From CAYTBN01 sp964542165 (GTDB lineage: Bacteria > Myxococcota_A > UBA796 > UBA9615 > CAYRNR01): a stretch of 64,000 bases of DNA. Under the pieces are notes generated by a model that had not been told where the DNA came from, did no database searches, and worked only from the letters and a program-made list of their open reading frames with translations. The stretch spans positions 1-64,000 of the forward strand of contig CAZITQ010000001.1 of NCBI GenBank assembly GCA_964542165.1, written 5' to 3'. This document shows positions 16,478 to 23,899 of the stretch, in pieces; the stretch's first letter is position 1; each line of letters starts with the position of its first letter. The position numbers and the translations under genes were made by a program.

Positions 16478-17529
16478 GCCAGCACCTCCCAGGTCAGGGG
16501 CGCGCCCTCCCGGAGGGGCTCGTTCAGCCTCCGGCCGATGACCCGCGGGCGGAAGGCGGGCGCCAGCCCTGTCCCCGGCCGCTTGATGGCGATCAGCTCC
16601 TCGGTCAGTCGCTCTCCCACGTCCAGATCCCGGGCCGCCACCAGGCTCCGGCGGGCCACCGCCGCGATCTCGGCTTCCCGGGCGGTGGGCTGCTTGCGGC
16701 CGTCCCCCAGGGCCGCCTCCACCGTGCGCAGGGACTGGACCAGGGCCGCGAACTGGTCGGGCTCCGCCGACGCCCGCTGGTCGGGCCCGGGCAGGCGACG
16801 GTCGAGGGTGAAGTGCTTCTCGATCAGACAGGCCCCGCGGGCCACCGCAGCCAGCGCCACGTCGTTGCCCCGGGTGTGGTCCGAGTACCCCACGGGCACC
16901 CCGAACGCCAGGCGCATGGTGTCCATGGCGCGCAGGTTGGCGTCGGCCGCGGGGGCCGGGTAGCGGCTCGTGCACTGGAGCAGCACCAGGGGGGGCGCCC
17001 CGCAGCGCCGGATGCTGTGGACCGCCTGGTCGACCTCGGCCAGGGTCGCCATTCCGGTGGACACGATCAGGGGCAGGCGCTTGTGGGCCAGGTGCTCGAG
17101 GAACGGCAGGTTGGTCAGCTCCCCCGAGCCCACCTTGTAGGCGGGCACGCCGAGCCGTTGCAAGAAGTCCGCACTGCGCTCGTCGAAGGGGGTCGAGAGT
17201 ACGGTGAGGCCCACCTCCCGCCCGTGTCGCCACAGCTCCACGTGCGCGCGTTCCGACAGCTCCAGCGCCTTCAACATCTCGAGCTGGGAGGTGGGTTCAC
17301 CCTCGCGAATCTGATACGCCGCGCGTGGGGCTGACGGGGTCACCAGCCGGTCCGCGCGGAAGGTCTGGAACTTGATGGCGTCGGCCCCGGCCTCCGCGGC
17401 GGCGTCCACGAGCCGGCGGGCCATCTCGAGGCTGCCGTTGTGGTTCACCCCCGCCTCGGCGATGACGAGCACCGGCGAGTCGGGGCCGACGCTGTGGGTG
17501 CCGATGCGGATGGGTTCAGGCCGCGACAT
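16474..17529 (-). CDS. legI: NeuB-family nonulosonate synthase, probable legionaminic acid synthase
   Basis: 351 residues. TIM-barrel with NeuB motifs: VIAEAGVNHNG at 22-32, KFQTF, STPFDE, KVGSGEL, YPAP and the metal-binding histidines in GYSDHT and EKHFTLDR. A C-terminal SAF (antifreeze-like) domain spans about 285-345. Condenses a hexosamine with phosphoenolpyruvate to the nine-carbon acid. Odd point: the usual PGPDH is PGPDQ here, just after the metal-binding His. The start overlaps the end of legF by 14 bases. LegI rather than sialic-acid NeuB is inferred from the PtmE/LegB neighbours. Confidence 0.9.
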   Translation of the reverse strand: MSRPEPIRIGTHSVGPDSPVLVIAEAGVNHNGSLEMARRLVDAAAEAGADAIKFQTFRADRLVTPSAPRAAYQIREGEPTSQLEMLKALELSERAHVELWRHGREVGLTVLSTPFDERSADFLQRLGVPAYKVGSGELTNLPFLEHLAHKRLPLIVSTGMATLAEVDQAVHSIRRCGAPPLVLLQCTSRYPAPAADANLRAMDTMRLAFGVPVGYSDHTRGNDVALAAVARGACLIEKHFTLDRRLPGPDQRASAEPDQFAALVQSLRTVEAALGDGRKQPTAREAEIAAVARRSLVAARDLDVGERLTEELIAIKRPGTGLAPAFRPRVIGRRLNEPLREGAPLTWEVLA

Positions 17530-18223
17530 GGGCCTGCCTCTCGGTGAGGATCAGCTCTGCCAGGTGCAGGTCCCAGGCAGTGTCCACGTCCAGCGACCGC
17601 TCCGGCGGCATCACATACCCCAGACAGGGGTCCGGTGCCAGGGTCTCCTGCTCCACGAGCGCCTGCCGCCGCACGAGGTAGATCGCGCCGTTGAGGGCGT
17701 AGACCGGAGGAAGATCCTGGCGGCGCGTGGCCCCCTCCGAGCCCTCGCTCCAGTCCCGCAACCGGCCGGTGTCGTCCAGGGTCTTCATCCACCAGGGGTG
17801 ATGTGCGGCCTCGGTCACGCTGACCACCGCCGCGGCGCCCCTGCCCTCGCCCAGGGCAAGGGCGCCGCGGATGTCGTCGCGGTCTCGAAGAGGGGAGGTC
17901 GGCTGCAGCAGCGCCACCCACTCCGGTCGATAGCCCTCCCGCTCCTCGAGCCACCGCACCGCATGGAGCACCGGGGCGATCCCCGGTGTCTCGTCGAGGG
18001 CGAGCACGGCGGGCCGGAGGAAGGGGACGTCGGCGCCACAGGCCAACGCCACGTCCACGATCTCCGGCTCATCCGTGCTCACCAGGACCCGCTCGATCCG
18101 GTCGCAGGCAAGCGCCGCTTCGATTGTCCAATGGAGAAGCGGTCTTCCGGCGAGCGGGGTGATGTTCTTGCGCGGGATCCCCTTGGAGCCACCCCGGGCG
18201 GGCACGACGGCGAGGACGCTCAC
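17516..18223 (-). CDS. legF: CMP-nonulosonate cytidylyltransferase, LegF/NeuA type
   Basis: 235 residues from a GTG at 18223 with GGAGGA upstream. Begins VSVLAVVPARGGSKGIPRKN, the CMP-sugar synthetase nucleotide loop; later motifs are LLQPTSPLRD and TRRQDLPPVYALNGAIY, and a terminal DVDTAWDL metal/sugar motif. Activates the acid with CTP so that MAF can use it. The TRRQ-DLPP-Y-NGA signature is typical of the legionaminic/pseudaminic branch. First biosynthetic gene of the overlapping operon; the TPR gene lies 61 bases upstream. Confidence 0.88.
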   Translation of the reverse strand: MSVLAVVPARGGSKGIPRKNITPLAGRPLLHWTIEAALACDRIERVLVSTDEPEIVDVALACGADVPFLRPAVLALDETPGIAPVLHAVRWLEEREGYRPEWVALLQPTSPLRDRDDIRGALALGEGRGAAAVVSVTEAAHHPWWMKTLDDTGRLRDWSEGSEGATRRQDLPPVYALNGAIYLVRRQALVEQETLAPDPCLGYVMPPERSLDVDTAWDLHLAELILTERQAHVAA

Positions 18224-18284
18224 GCGCTCCTCCGTCTCTGCGCGCGGGCGCAGGTGTCCGCGGTGCCCAGGGCGCCCGTTCGGT

Positions 18285-19058
18285 TCATTCCGCGGCGACC
18301 TCCTCCTCGGGGAGCGCGCCGTGGGCCCGCAGGGTCGCCTCCAGATCGGCCCCGCTACGGATGCGGGGGACCTGGATGGTCTCGTTGAACGACAGCCTGG
18401 GCTGATTCCGAGCCGACGCCAGGACCACCACCGCATGGACCGCCACGCCCAGCCGTAGCCAGTCGTCCCGGGTCATCGGATCGTCCACCAGCAGGACCTC
18501 CAGCGAGGAGTCCGTGCCCACGATCCGGTCGTGGACCTCCCTGAGGGCCTCCACCGCCTCCCGGGCGTCCCCGTCCACCTCCGGGTCGTGGCGCAGGCAG
18601 AGGCAGGCGGCCGGGTTGTCGGCCAGGGGCTTGCCGAAGCGCCGCATCAGCGACTCCAGCTCCCCCGGCTGCCCGTAGTCCGGCCAGGCCAGGATCCGGA
18701 TCTCGGCCGCCGTGGCCAGGGGCCAGGGGCTGGTGTCCTTGGGGGGATCCGTCACCATCTTGAGGTTCTCGAGGACGTCCGGATCGTCGGGGCCGTGCCG
18801 AAGTGCGGTCCGGAACGCGATCTCCGCCTCCGCCAGGTTTCCCAGGCCGTGGAGGGCAACGCCCATGTCGTTCCAGGCCCGCACGGACCTCGGATCCCGC
18901 TCCACCGCCTCGAGGAACTGCTTGGCGGCGCCCACGGCGTCTCCGGTCTGGAACAGGGCTTCCCCCTGCTCGACGGAGGTGGCTGCCGCGGCTCGGTCCT
19001 CGTCCGTGATCCGACGCGGCTTCTTCTCTCCCTGCTCCACGGGAGTCTGCTCGTCCAT
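18285..19058 (-). CDS. TPR protein with a C-terminal glycosyltransferase-like remnant
   Basis: 257 residues from ATG 19058 behind GGAGGGAG. TPR units cover about 25-95 (AKQFLEAVERDPRSVRAWND, ALHGLGNLAEAEIAFRTALR). Residues about 110-230 read like a GT-B half domain often found after TPRs in glycosylation loci (ILAWPDYGQPGELESLMRRF; VLLVDDPMTRDDW), but the rest of such an enzyme is absent, so it is probably a binding or scaffold protein. Position at the head of the legionaminate operon behind a sigma-54-like site suggests a role in glycan or flagellar modification. Function inferred only from context. Confidence 0.65.
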   Translation of the reverse strand: MDEQTPVEQGEKKPRRITDEDRAAAATSVEQGEALFQTGDAVGAAKQFLEAVERDPRSVRAWNDMGVALHGLGNLAEAEIAFRTALRHGPDDPDVLENLKMVTDPPKDTSPWPLATAAEIRILAWPDYGQPGELESLMRRFGKPLADNPAACLCLRHDPEVDGDAREAVEALREVHDRIVGTDSSLEVLLVDDPMTRDDWLRLGVAVHAVVVLASARNQPRLSFNETIQVPRIRSGADLEATLRAHGALPEEEVAAE

Positions 19059-19125
19059 CGCGTCTGCTCCCTCCTCGCCCGCGCCGCCCGCCAGGCGGAC
19101 TCGGACGACGGTCGCCCCCCTTCCT

Positions 19126-19141
19126 CGCAAGATCCGGGCCA
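19126..19141 (-). promoter_or_regulatory. Candidate sigma-54 promoter of the legionaminate operon
   Basis: Minus strand reads TGGCCCGGATCTTGCG: 10 of 12 consensus positions of TGGCACG-N4-TTGCW, with GG and GC separated by exactly 10 bases. A transcript would begin near 19115, 57 bases before the ATG at 19058. The site lies in a 179-base gap with no gene. Sigma-54 control is common for flagellar and glycan genes. Confidence 0.45.
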
Positions 19142-19237
19142 GGTCGGTTCCCCGCACGGAGGCCGTTTTCTGACGGATCCGGTCGCGGATTCTTGACGAG
19201 GGTGTGGGAGAGCTGACGGTTCGAAACGAGCGGCTGG

Positions 19238-20266
19238 CTATTTCTGGGGCTCCACGATCACCTTGATCGAATCCCCCGCGCTGGCGACCATCCCGAACCC
19301 GGTGGCTGCGTCGGCCAGGGGCAGGCGATGGGTGATCATGTCGGCCGCCGGGACGCGGCCGTGTTCGATCAGGGTGAGCGCTTCGGCCAGATCCCGCTGG
19401 GCGGCGGCGTAGCTCTGGACGATGGTCACGCCCCGGTTCCACAGGTCGAAGGCGGGGTAGGTCAGGTCCACACCCGGGGTGACCAGCGCGAAGAACAGCA
19501 CCACGCCACCCCGCTCCACCAGCTGCCAGGCCTGCTCGTTGACCGCGGGCACCGCGGTACAGACCAGCACCCGGTCGGCCAGGCGCCCATGGTTCAGCTC
19601 CCGGATCGTCGTCTCCACGTCCGTGGCCGTCGGATCGATCGCCACGTCGGCCCCGAACCGCCTGGCCGCCGCGATCCGGGCGGGGTGCACGTCGGTGGCC
19701 ACGATGGGTCCGGCGCCTGCGGCCCGCGCGAGGGCGATGTGGAGCAGCCCAGCCAGCCCGCTCCCGAGCACCAGCACAGACTGCCCCGGGCGCACATCGG
19801 CGGCCCGCTGTCCGCGGACCACGCACCCCAGCGGCTCGGCGAAGGTCGCCTCCTCGTAGCTGACGCCGTCGGGCAGCTTCAGGGTGCCGCGGTCGGTCTG
19901 CAGGGGTGGGATCCGCACCAGCTCGGAGAAGCCGCCGGGATCGAACTTGGTGGTCCGCAGGGTGTCGCACAGGGTGTGGTGGCCCCGGAGGCAGAGGTGG
20001 CAGGTGTTGCAGGGCACGTGGTGGGTCGCGGTGACCCGGTCCCCCACGGCGAAGCGCTCCACCCCCTCCCCCACCGCGACCACCTGGCCGCCGATCTCGT
20101 GGCCGAGCACCAGCGGCGCCTTCTTGATCCGGTACCACTCCATGACATCCGAGCCGCAGATCCCGCTGGCCTCGATCCGGACCCGCAGCTCGCCGGGTCC
20201 GATCTGGGGTGTGGGTACGTCCTCCACCCGCACGTCGTCATTGCGGTAGTACATCGCCACGCGCAT
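19238..20266 (-). CDS. Zinc-dependent alcohol/polyol dehydrogenase (MDR family)
   Basis: 342 residues. Catalytic zinc ligands in SGICGSDVMEW and GHEIGGQV; structural zinc Cys cluster CNTCHLCLRGHHTLC near 93-107; NAD(P) motif VLGSGLAGLLH at about 164-174. Closest in pattern to sorbitol/threonine dehydrogenase-like members. The ATG has a GGAG site upstream and a possible -10 (TACGGT, 20299-20304, minus). It ends 179 bases before the TPR gene of the legionaminate operon on the same strand, so it may be read through into it; whether it oxidises a sugar intermediate is unknown. Confidence 0.88.
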   Translation of the reverse strand: MRVAMYYRNDDVRVEDVPTPQIGPGELRVRIEASGICGSDVMEWYRIKKAPLVLGHEIGGQVVAVGEGVERFAVGDRVTATHHVPCNTCHLCLRGHHTLCDTLRTTKFDPGGFSELVRIPPLQTDRGTLKLPDGVSYEEATFAEPLGCVVRGQRAADVRPGQSVLVLGSGLAGLLHIALARAAGAGPIVATDVHPARIAAARRFGADVAIDPTATDVETTIRELNHGRLADRVLVCTAVPAVNEQAWQLVERGGVVLFFALVTPGVDLTYPAFDLWNRGVTIVQSYAAAQRDLAEALTLIEHGRVPAADMITHRLPLADAATGFGMVASAGDSIKVIVEPQK

Positions 20267-20313
20267 GGATGCTCCATTGGAGTCTCGGGTTGGTAGTGAC
20301 CGTAGCGCGTTTC

Positions 20314-20342
20314 TGCTGCGAGCGCCTCGCTCGACTGCAGCA
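20314..20342. repeat. Inverted repeat between lsrF-like and dehydrogenase genes
   Basis: CGAGCG/CGCTCG form a 6-bp stem with a 3-base loop, extended by TGCTG/CAGCA after a small bulge. It sits in the 112-base gap downstream of the lsrF-like gene and upstream of the dehydrogenase start. Could attenuate or stabilise the transcript. Confidence 0.55.
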
Positions 20343-20350
20343 AGCGCGCT

Positions 20351-20385
20351 GGGCTGAGCCGCCGGCTTGCCGGTCGGTTCAGCCC
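20351..20385 (-). terminator. Hairpin over the lsrF-like stop codon
   Basis: Eleven-base arms (20351-20361 and 20375-20385) pair with one G-T wobble, and the loop contains its own CCGG/CCGG pairing. It spans the stop codon at 20379-20381. No U-tract follows in the minus direction, so it may be a Rho-assisted terminator or a stabilising 3' hairpin. Confidence 0.5.
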
Positions 20386-21167
20386 TCGTTCTTCACCGTC
20401 TCGTAGATGTCGTAGGCCTCGTTGGGCTTGGCGTTGCCGTGGATCACGGAGCGGACGGCCTGGATCATGCCCACGGGGCAGTCCGACTGGAAGATGTTGC
20501 GACCCATGTCCACGCCGCAGGCGCCGGCCTGGATGGCGTTGTAGGCCATCTGGATCGCGTCCATCTCGGGGATCTTCTTGCCGCCGGCGATGACCGTGGG
20601 CACGGTGCAGGTGCCCGCGACCTTCTCGAAGTCGTCGCAGTAGTAGGTCTTGACGAAGTGGGCGCCCATCTCCGACGCGATGCGACTGGCCAGCCCCAGG
20701 TAGCGCGAGTTGCGCCCCATGTTCTTGCCCACCGCGGTCACGGCCAGCACCGGGATGCCCAGGGCGTTGCCCTCGTCGATCAGTGCGGCCATGTTCTGCA
20801 GGGTCTGCTTCTCGTACTCGGCGCCCACGAAGATCGAGATCGCCACCCCGGCCACGTTCAGCCGGACCGCGTCCTCCATCGACACCGTCAGTTCCTCGTT
20901 GGACAGGTCGTCGTGCAGCACGCTGGTGCCGCCGGAGACCCTCAACACGATGGGCGTCTGCTCGCTGGTCGGAATGCAGCTCCGCAGCACGCCGCGGGTC
21001 AGCATCAGCGTGTCGGCGTAGGGCAGGAGGTCCTTGACGGTCTCGTAGGGCTGCTCCAGTCCCGACGTGGGTCCGAGGAAGTAGCCGTGGTCCACCGCCA
21101 GCATCACGGTGCGGCCGTCCTTCGGGTCGAAGATCCGCGCCAGCCTGTTCTCGAGTCCCCAGTCCAT
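20379..21167 (-). CDS. lsrF: LsrF-like class I aldolase/thiolase
   Basis: 262 residues. The ATG at 21167 is chosen because GAGGAGA lies 8 bases upstream, inside the longer alternative. Strongly resembles LsrF (3-hydroxy-2,4-pentadione-5-phosphate thiolase of AI-2 breakdown): DWGLENRLARIFDPK, MLAVDHGYFLGPTSGLE, the Schiff-base Lys in HFVKTYYCDDF, and ending DMGRNIFQSDCPVGMIQAV. No other lsr gene is here, so it may act as a stand-alone DeoC/FbaB-type aldolase; archaeal relatives make aromatic precursors. A well-formed promoter lies at 21209-21237. Confidence 0.85.
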   Translation of the reverse strand: MDWGLENRLARIFDPKDGRTVMLAVDHGYFLGPTSGLEQPYETVKDLLPYADTLMLTRGVLRSCIPTSEQTPIVLRVSGGTSVLHDDLSNEELTVSMEDAVRLNVAGVAISIFVGAEYEKQTLQNMAALIDEGNALGIPVLAVTAVGKNMGRNSRYLGLASRIASEMGAHFVKTYYCDDFEKVAGTCTVPTVIAGGKKIPEMDAIQMAYNAIQAGACGVDMGRNIFQSDCPVGMIQAVRSVIHGNAKPNEAYDIYETVKNEG

Positions 21168-21208
21168 GGTGTATCTCCTCATCCGGAAAATCGGGTTGCG
21201 GGACGGTC

Positions 21209-21237
21209 ATTATCGGTTCGCTCGGGGCGTGATGCAA
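21209..21237 (-). promoter_or_regulatory. Sigma-70-type promoter of the lsrF-like gene
   Basis: Minus strand: TTGCAT, 17-base spacer, GATAAT. The -10 matches TATAAT at five positions. The transcript would start about 35 bases before the ATG at 21167. Confidence 0.5.
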
Positions 21238-21275
21238 CGAGGCGTTCGCGGGCGCACGGGCGGCGGATCTCTCTG

Positions 21276-21304
21276 TTGCACGCGCGAGCCACGGACAGTA
21301 ATGT
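21276..21304 (+). promoter_or_regulatory. Possible sigma-70-type promoter of fabD
   Basis: TTGCAC, 17-base spacer, TAATGT, ending 31 bases before the fabD ATG. The -35 resembles that of the divergent lsrF-like gene; the -10 is weak (TAnnnT only). Confidence 0.35.
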
Positions 21305-21335
21305 GCCCGGCACATCGATTCCGAGAGGTCCCCCC

Positions 21336-22265
21336 ATGCGCGCTTTCGTGTTCCCCGGTCAGGCATCCCAGAAGGTGGGGATGGGTGACTGGTTGATCGA
21401 CCGTTTCCCGGCCGCGAAGCGGATCTACGAGCAGGCCGACGACGAGCTCGGCATGAAGCTCACCGACATCATCCTCAACGGCCCCATGGAACGGCTGACC
21501 GAGACCGAGATCACCCAGCCGGCCGTGCTGACCACCTCGGTGGCCTACGACCTGGCCCTGCGCGAGATGGGCCACGCACCCGACGTGGTCGCCGGACACA
21601 GCCTGGGCGAGTACTCGGCCCTGGTGAGCGCCGGTGCCCTGGACTTCGGCGACGCCGTCCGCGCCGTTCGCGACCGCGGTCGCTTCATGCAGGAGGCCAT
21701 GCCGCTGGGGGCCGGGACGATGGCGGCCATCTTCCGCCTCGATCCCAGCGCCATCGAGGAGATCTGCGCCGACGTCGAGGGCGATCTGGACGGCGTGGTC
21801 GAGGTGGCGGGGTACAACGCGCCCGACTTGACGGTGATCTCCGGCGACAAGGCCTGCGTCCACGAGGCGATGGCGCGCTGCAAGAGCCAGCGGGGCAACG
21901 CCACGGAGATCGCGGTCTCGGCCCCCTTCCATTGCGCCCGGATGAAGCCCGCGGCGGAGCAGCTCGCCACCCGGCTCGAGGGCATCGAGGTCTCGGCTCC
22001 CGCCGTCCCGTACGTCGCGAACGTCGACGCCGCCGACCATGCGGACCGGTCCGGAATCCTCGATCGACTGGTCAGCCAGGTGGTGGAACCGGTACGCTGG
22101 GCACAGAGCACCCGACGGATGATCGAGATGGGCGTGTCCGAGTTCCTGGAGGTGGGGCCCGGTAACGTCCTGTGCGGATTCACCCGCCGGGTAGACCGCA
22201 GCCTCACGGCGCTGCCGGTATCGGAGCCGCGGGGGCGTCACCTGTTCCAGCGAGACGAGACTTGA
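21336..22265 (+). CDS. fabD: Malonyl-CoA:ACP transacylase
   Basis: 309 residues from ATG 21336 with GAGAGG upstream. Loads malonyl units onto acyl carrier protein for fatty acid synthesis. Motifs: FVFPGQASQKVGMG at the start (oxyanion Gln), nucleophile Ser89 in GHSLGEYSA, catalytic His in SAPFHCARM, and the closing EVGPGNVLCGF. Full length for the family. No other fab genes are adjacent, so it stands apart from the usual fab cluster. Its stop overlaps the start of the small membrane gene. Confidence 0.97.
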   Translation: MRAFVFPGQASQKVGMGDWLIDRFPAAKRIYEQADDELGMKLTDIILNGPMERLTETEITQPAVLTTSVAYDLALREMGHAPDVVAGHSLGEYSALVSAGALDFGDAVRAVRDRGRFMQEAMPLGAGTMAAIFRLDPSAIEEICADVEGDLDGVVEVAGYNAPDLTVISGDKACVHEAMARCKSQRGNATEIAVSAPFHCARMKPAAEQLATRLEGIEVSAPAVPYVANVDAADHADRSGILDRLVSQVVEPVRWAQSTRRMIEMGVSEFLEVGPGNVLCGFTRRVDRSLTALPVSEPRGRHLFQRDET

Positions 22266-22549
22266 GCGACAAGGAGATCGCAGTCCTGCTCCTCTCCGCC
22301 GCCTCGGCGGGCCTGTACCTGTACGGGTCCTTCGTCGCGCACCGGATCCGGACCGTGGTCAACGACCGCTACGGCGGCTCCCCATCGTGGTTCCCCATCC
22401 CCGTCACCACCCTCGTGACCTTCCGGCGCTACCGGAACATGACCGCGGACGACGACCAGCTCCCCCTGTTGCACCGCTCCCTGCGGATCAACCAGGTCCT
22501 GCTGGTGATCGCCATCGTGGCGACGGCGGTGCGCCTCGTCCGTCACTGA
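22262..22549 (+). CDS. Small membrane protein
   Basis: 95 residues from a TTG at 22262 that overlaps the fabD stop (TTGA), so it is translationally coupled to fabD. Two membrane helices (about 5-20 and 76-93) flank a basic loop (RIRTVVNDRYGG). No family recognised. The FHA gene begins 23 bases later, so fabD, this gene and the FHA gene look like one operon. A longer in-frame start inside fabD is possible but unneeded. Confidence 0.65.
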   Translation: MSDKEIAVLLLSAASAGLYLYGSFVAHRIRTVVNDRYGGSPSWFPIPVTTLVTFRRYRNMTADDDQLPLLHRSLRINQVLLVIAIVATAVRLVRH

Positions 22550-22571
22550 GCTCGCCGGGATTCCGCGCGCC

Positions 22572-23855
22572 GTGCTGCACATCATCCACCTTACGGGGGC
22601 CCGGGCCGGGGGCGTGGACCGCATCGAGGTCGGGGACGAGCCGGCGATCCTCGGACGGGCGACGACCTGCGCCGTGCGGTTCCACGCCGACCACGATCGG
22701 GAGGTCAGCAAGCGCCACGCCGAGATCGTCCGCAAGGACGGCCGCCACCTGCTGCGCGATCTGGCGAGCCGCAACGGCACCTACGTCAACGGACGCCTCG
22801 TGCGCGAGGTCTTTCTGCGTCAGGGCGACGTGGTGCGCCTGGGCGCCGACGGACCCCAGATCAAGGTCGACCTGAGCGGCAAGGAGGTGACCGCGATCCT
22901 GCGCACGCTGCGACGCCGGCGCTGGCGGGTGGTGTGGGTGCCCCTGGTCCTGCTCCTCCTGGTGGGGCTGGGATTCGCGGCCATCTACGTGGTCCGGGAA
23001 TGGGACCAACGCCGGTCGACGCTGGAGGACGAACGCCAGACCCTGACCGAGGAGATCGACGCGTTGGTGGCGGTGCTGGACGGCGGGGAAGGCGGGGATT
23101 TCGCCGCCGTGGCGGCCCGCTACGACCGGCTCGTGGAGCTCGAGGCGCAGGTCGTGGGCGTGGATCGCCGGGAGTCCGGTGCCATGGACCAGCAGGTGGC
23201 CGACGTCCTCGCGGCCTTCGGCGAGCCCACGACCCGGATCCCCCGGAGCTTCCACGAGGCGGTTCGCACCCGGGTCGGTGCGTGGCTGGGTACCGACGAG
23301 CTCAGCGACGTCTTCTGCGCCTCCGAGGCCAGCATGCCCGCCCTGCGCTCGGTGCTCGCCCGGTACGGTTTCCCGGACGTGGTCGCCTTCCTGCCGTGGG
23401 TCCTCAGCGGAGGTCGCGCCGAGGCGGACGAGGACGGCAAGGTCGGACTGTGGGCCGTGGGTGAGGACGAGGGGCGTGCGCTGGGCCTGCTCACCGAGGA
23501 CGGCGACCAGCGCCCCGACGCCCTGGCGTCGACCCAGGCCATCGCGGCCCAGCTGCAGCGGGACCTGGAGGCCCTGAGCACCCAGTCGGTCCTGCTGGCG
23601 ACCGTGGCCCGCGATCCCCACGTGGCCGACACCGTGGCCCGCCTCCGCGAGCAGGGCGACTGGACACGCAATCGTAGGACCCTACGATTCCTGTGGATCG
23701 CCGACCTGCTGGACGACGGGAACCGCGAACGCATCCCCCACCTGGTCGCGGCCGCCGTGGTCGGAAGCAACCCGGACCGCTACGGGCTGGAGGCCGAGAG
23801 CTGTGGCTGGCAGCCGCGCCTCGGCCCGGCGCCCGCGCCCGAGCCCGTGGATTGA
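22572..23855 (+). CDS. FHA-domain membrane protein with an inactive lytic-transglycosylase-like domain
   Basis: 427 residues, GTG start. FHA domain at about 20-95 (GRATTCAVRF, SKRHAEI, SRNGTYVNG), one membrane helix near 120-141, a coiled-coil-like stretch at 145-200, then a domain at about 255-335. The last aligns by eye with MltD/Slt goose-type transglycosylases: YGFPDVVAFLPWVLSGG corresponds to 'G.P.EL..LP.VESGF', and GLWAVGEDEGRALGL to 'G.WQ..P.T...YGL', followed by ASTQAIAAQL. The catalytic Glu is Leu278 here, so it should bind rather than cut glycan strands. The FHA side would recognise a phospho-Thr protein, linking kinase signalling to the wall. Confidence 0.75.
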   Translation: MLHIIHLTGARAGGVDRIEVGDEPAILGRATTCAVRFHADHDREVSKRHAEIVRKDGRHLLRDLASRNGTYVNGRLVREVFLRQGDVVRLGADGPQIKVDLSGKEVTAILRTLRRRRWRVVWVPLVLLLLVGLGFAAIYVVREWDQRRSTLEDERQTLTEEIDALVAVLDGGEGGDFAAVAARYDRLVELEAQVVGVDRRESGAMDQQVADVLAAFGEPTTRIPRSFHEAVRTRVGAWLGTDELSDVFCASEASMPALRSVLARYGFPDVVAFLPWVLSGGRAEADEDGKVGLWAVGEDEGRALGLLTEDGDQRPDALASTQAIAAQLQRDLEALSTQSVLLATVARDPHVADTVARLREQGDWTRNRRTLRFLWIADLLDDGNRERIPHLVAAAVVGSNPDRYGLEAESCGWQPRLGPAPAPEPVD

Positions 23856-23879
23856 CAGGCCATCCGGCGTAACTAACTT
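23852..23879 (+). promoter_or_regulatory. Candidate sigma-70 promoter of the haem genes
   Basis: Exact -35 TTGACA (overlapping the stop of the FHA gene), 16-base spacer, TAACTT. Ends 20 bases before the hemE ATG with its GAGGAGG site in between. Confidence 0.4.
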
Positions 23880-23899
23880 TCTGTCATCGAGGAGGTCCC

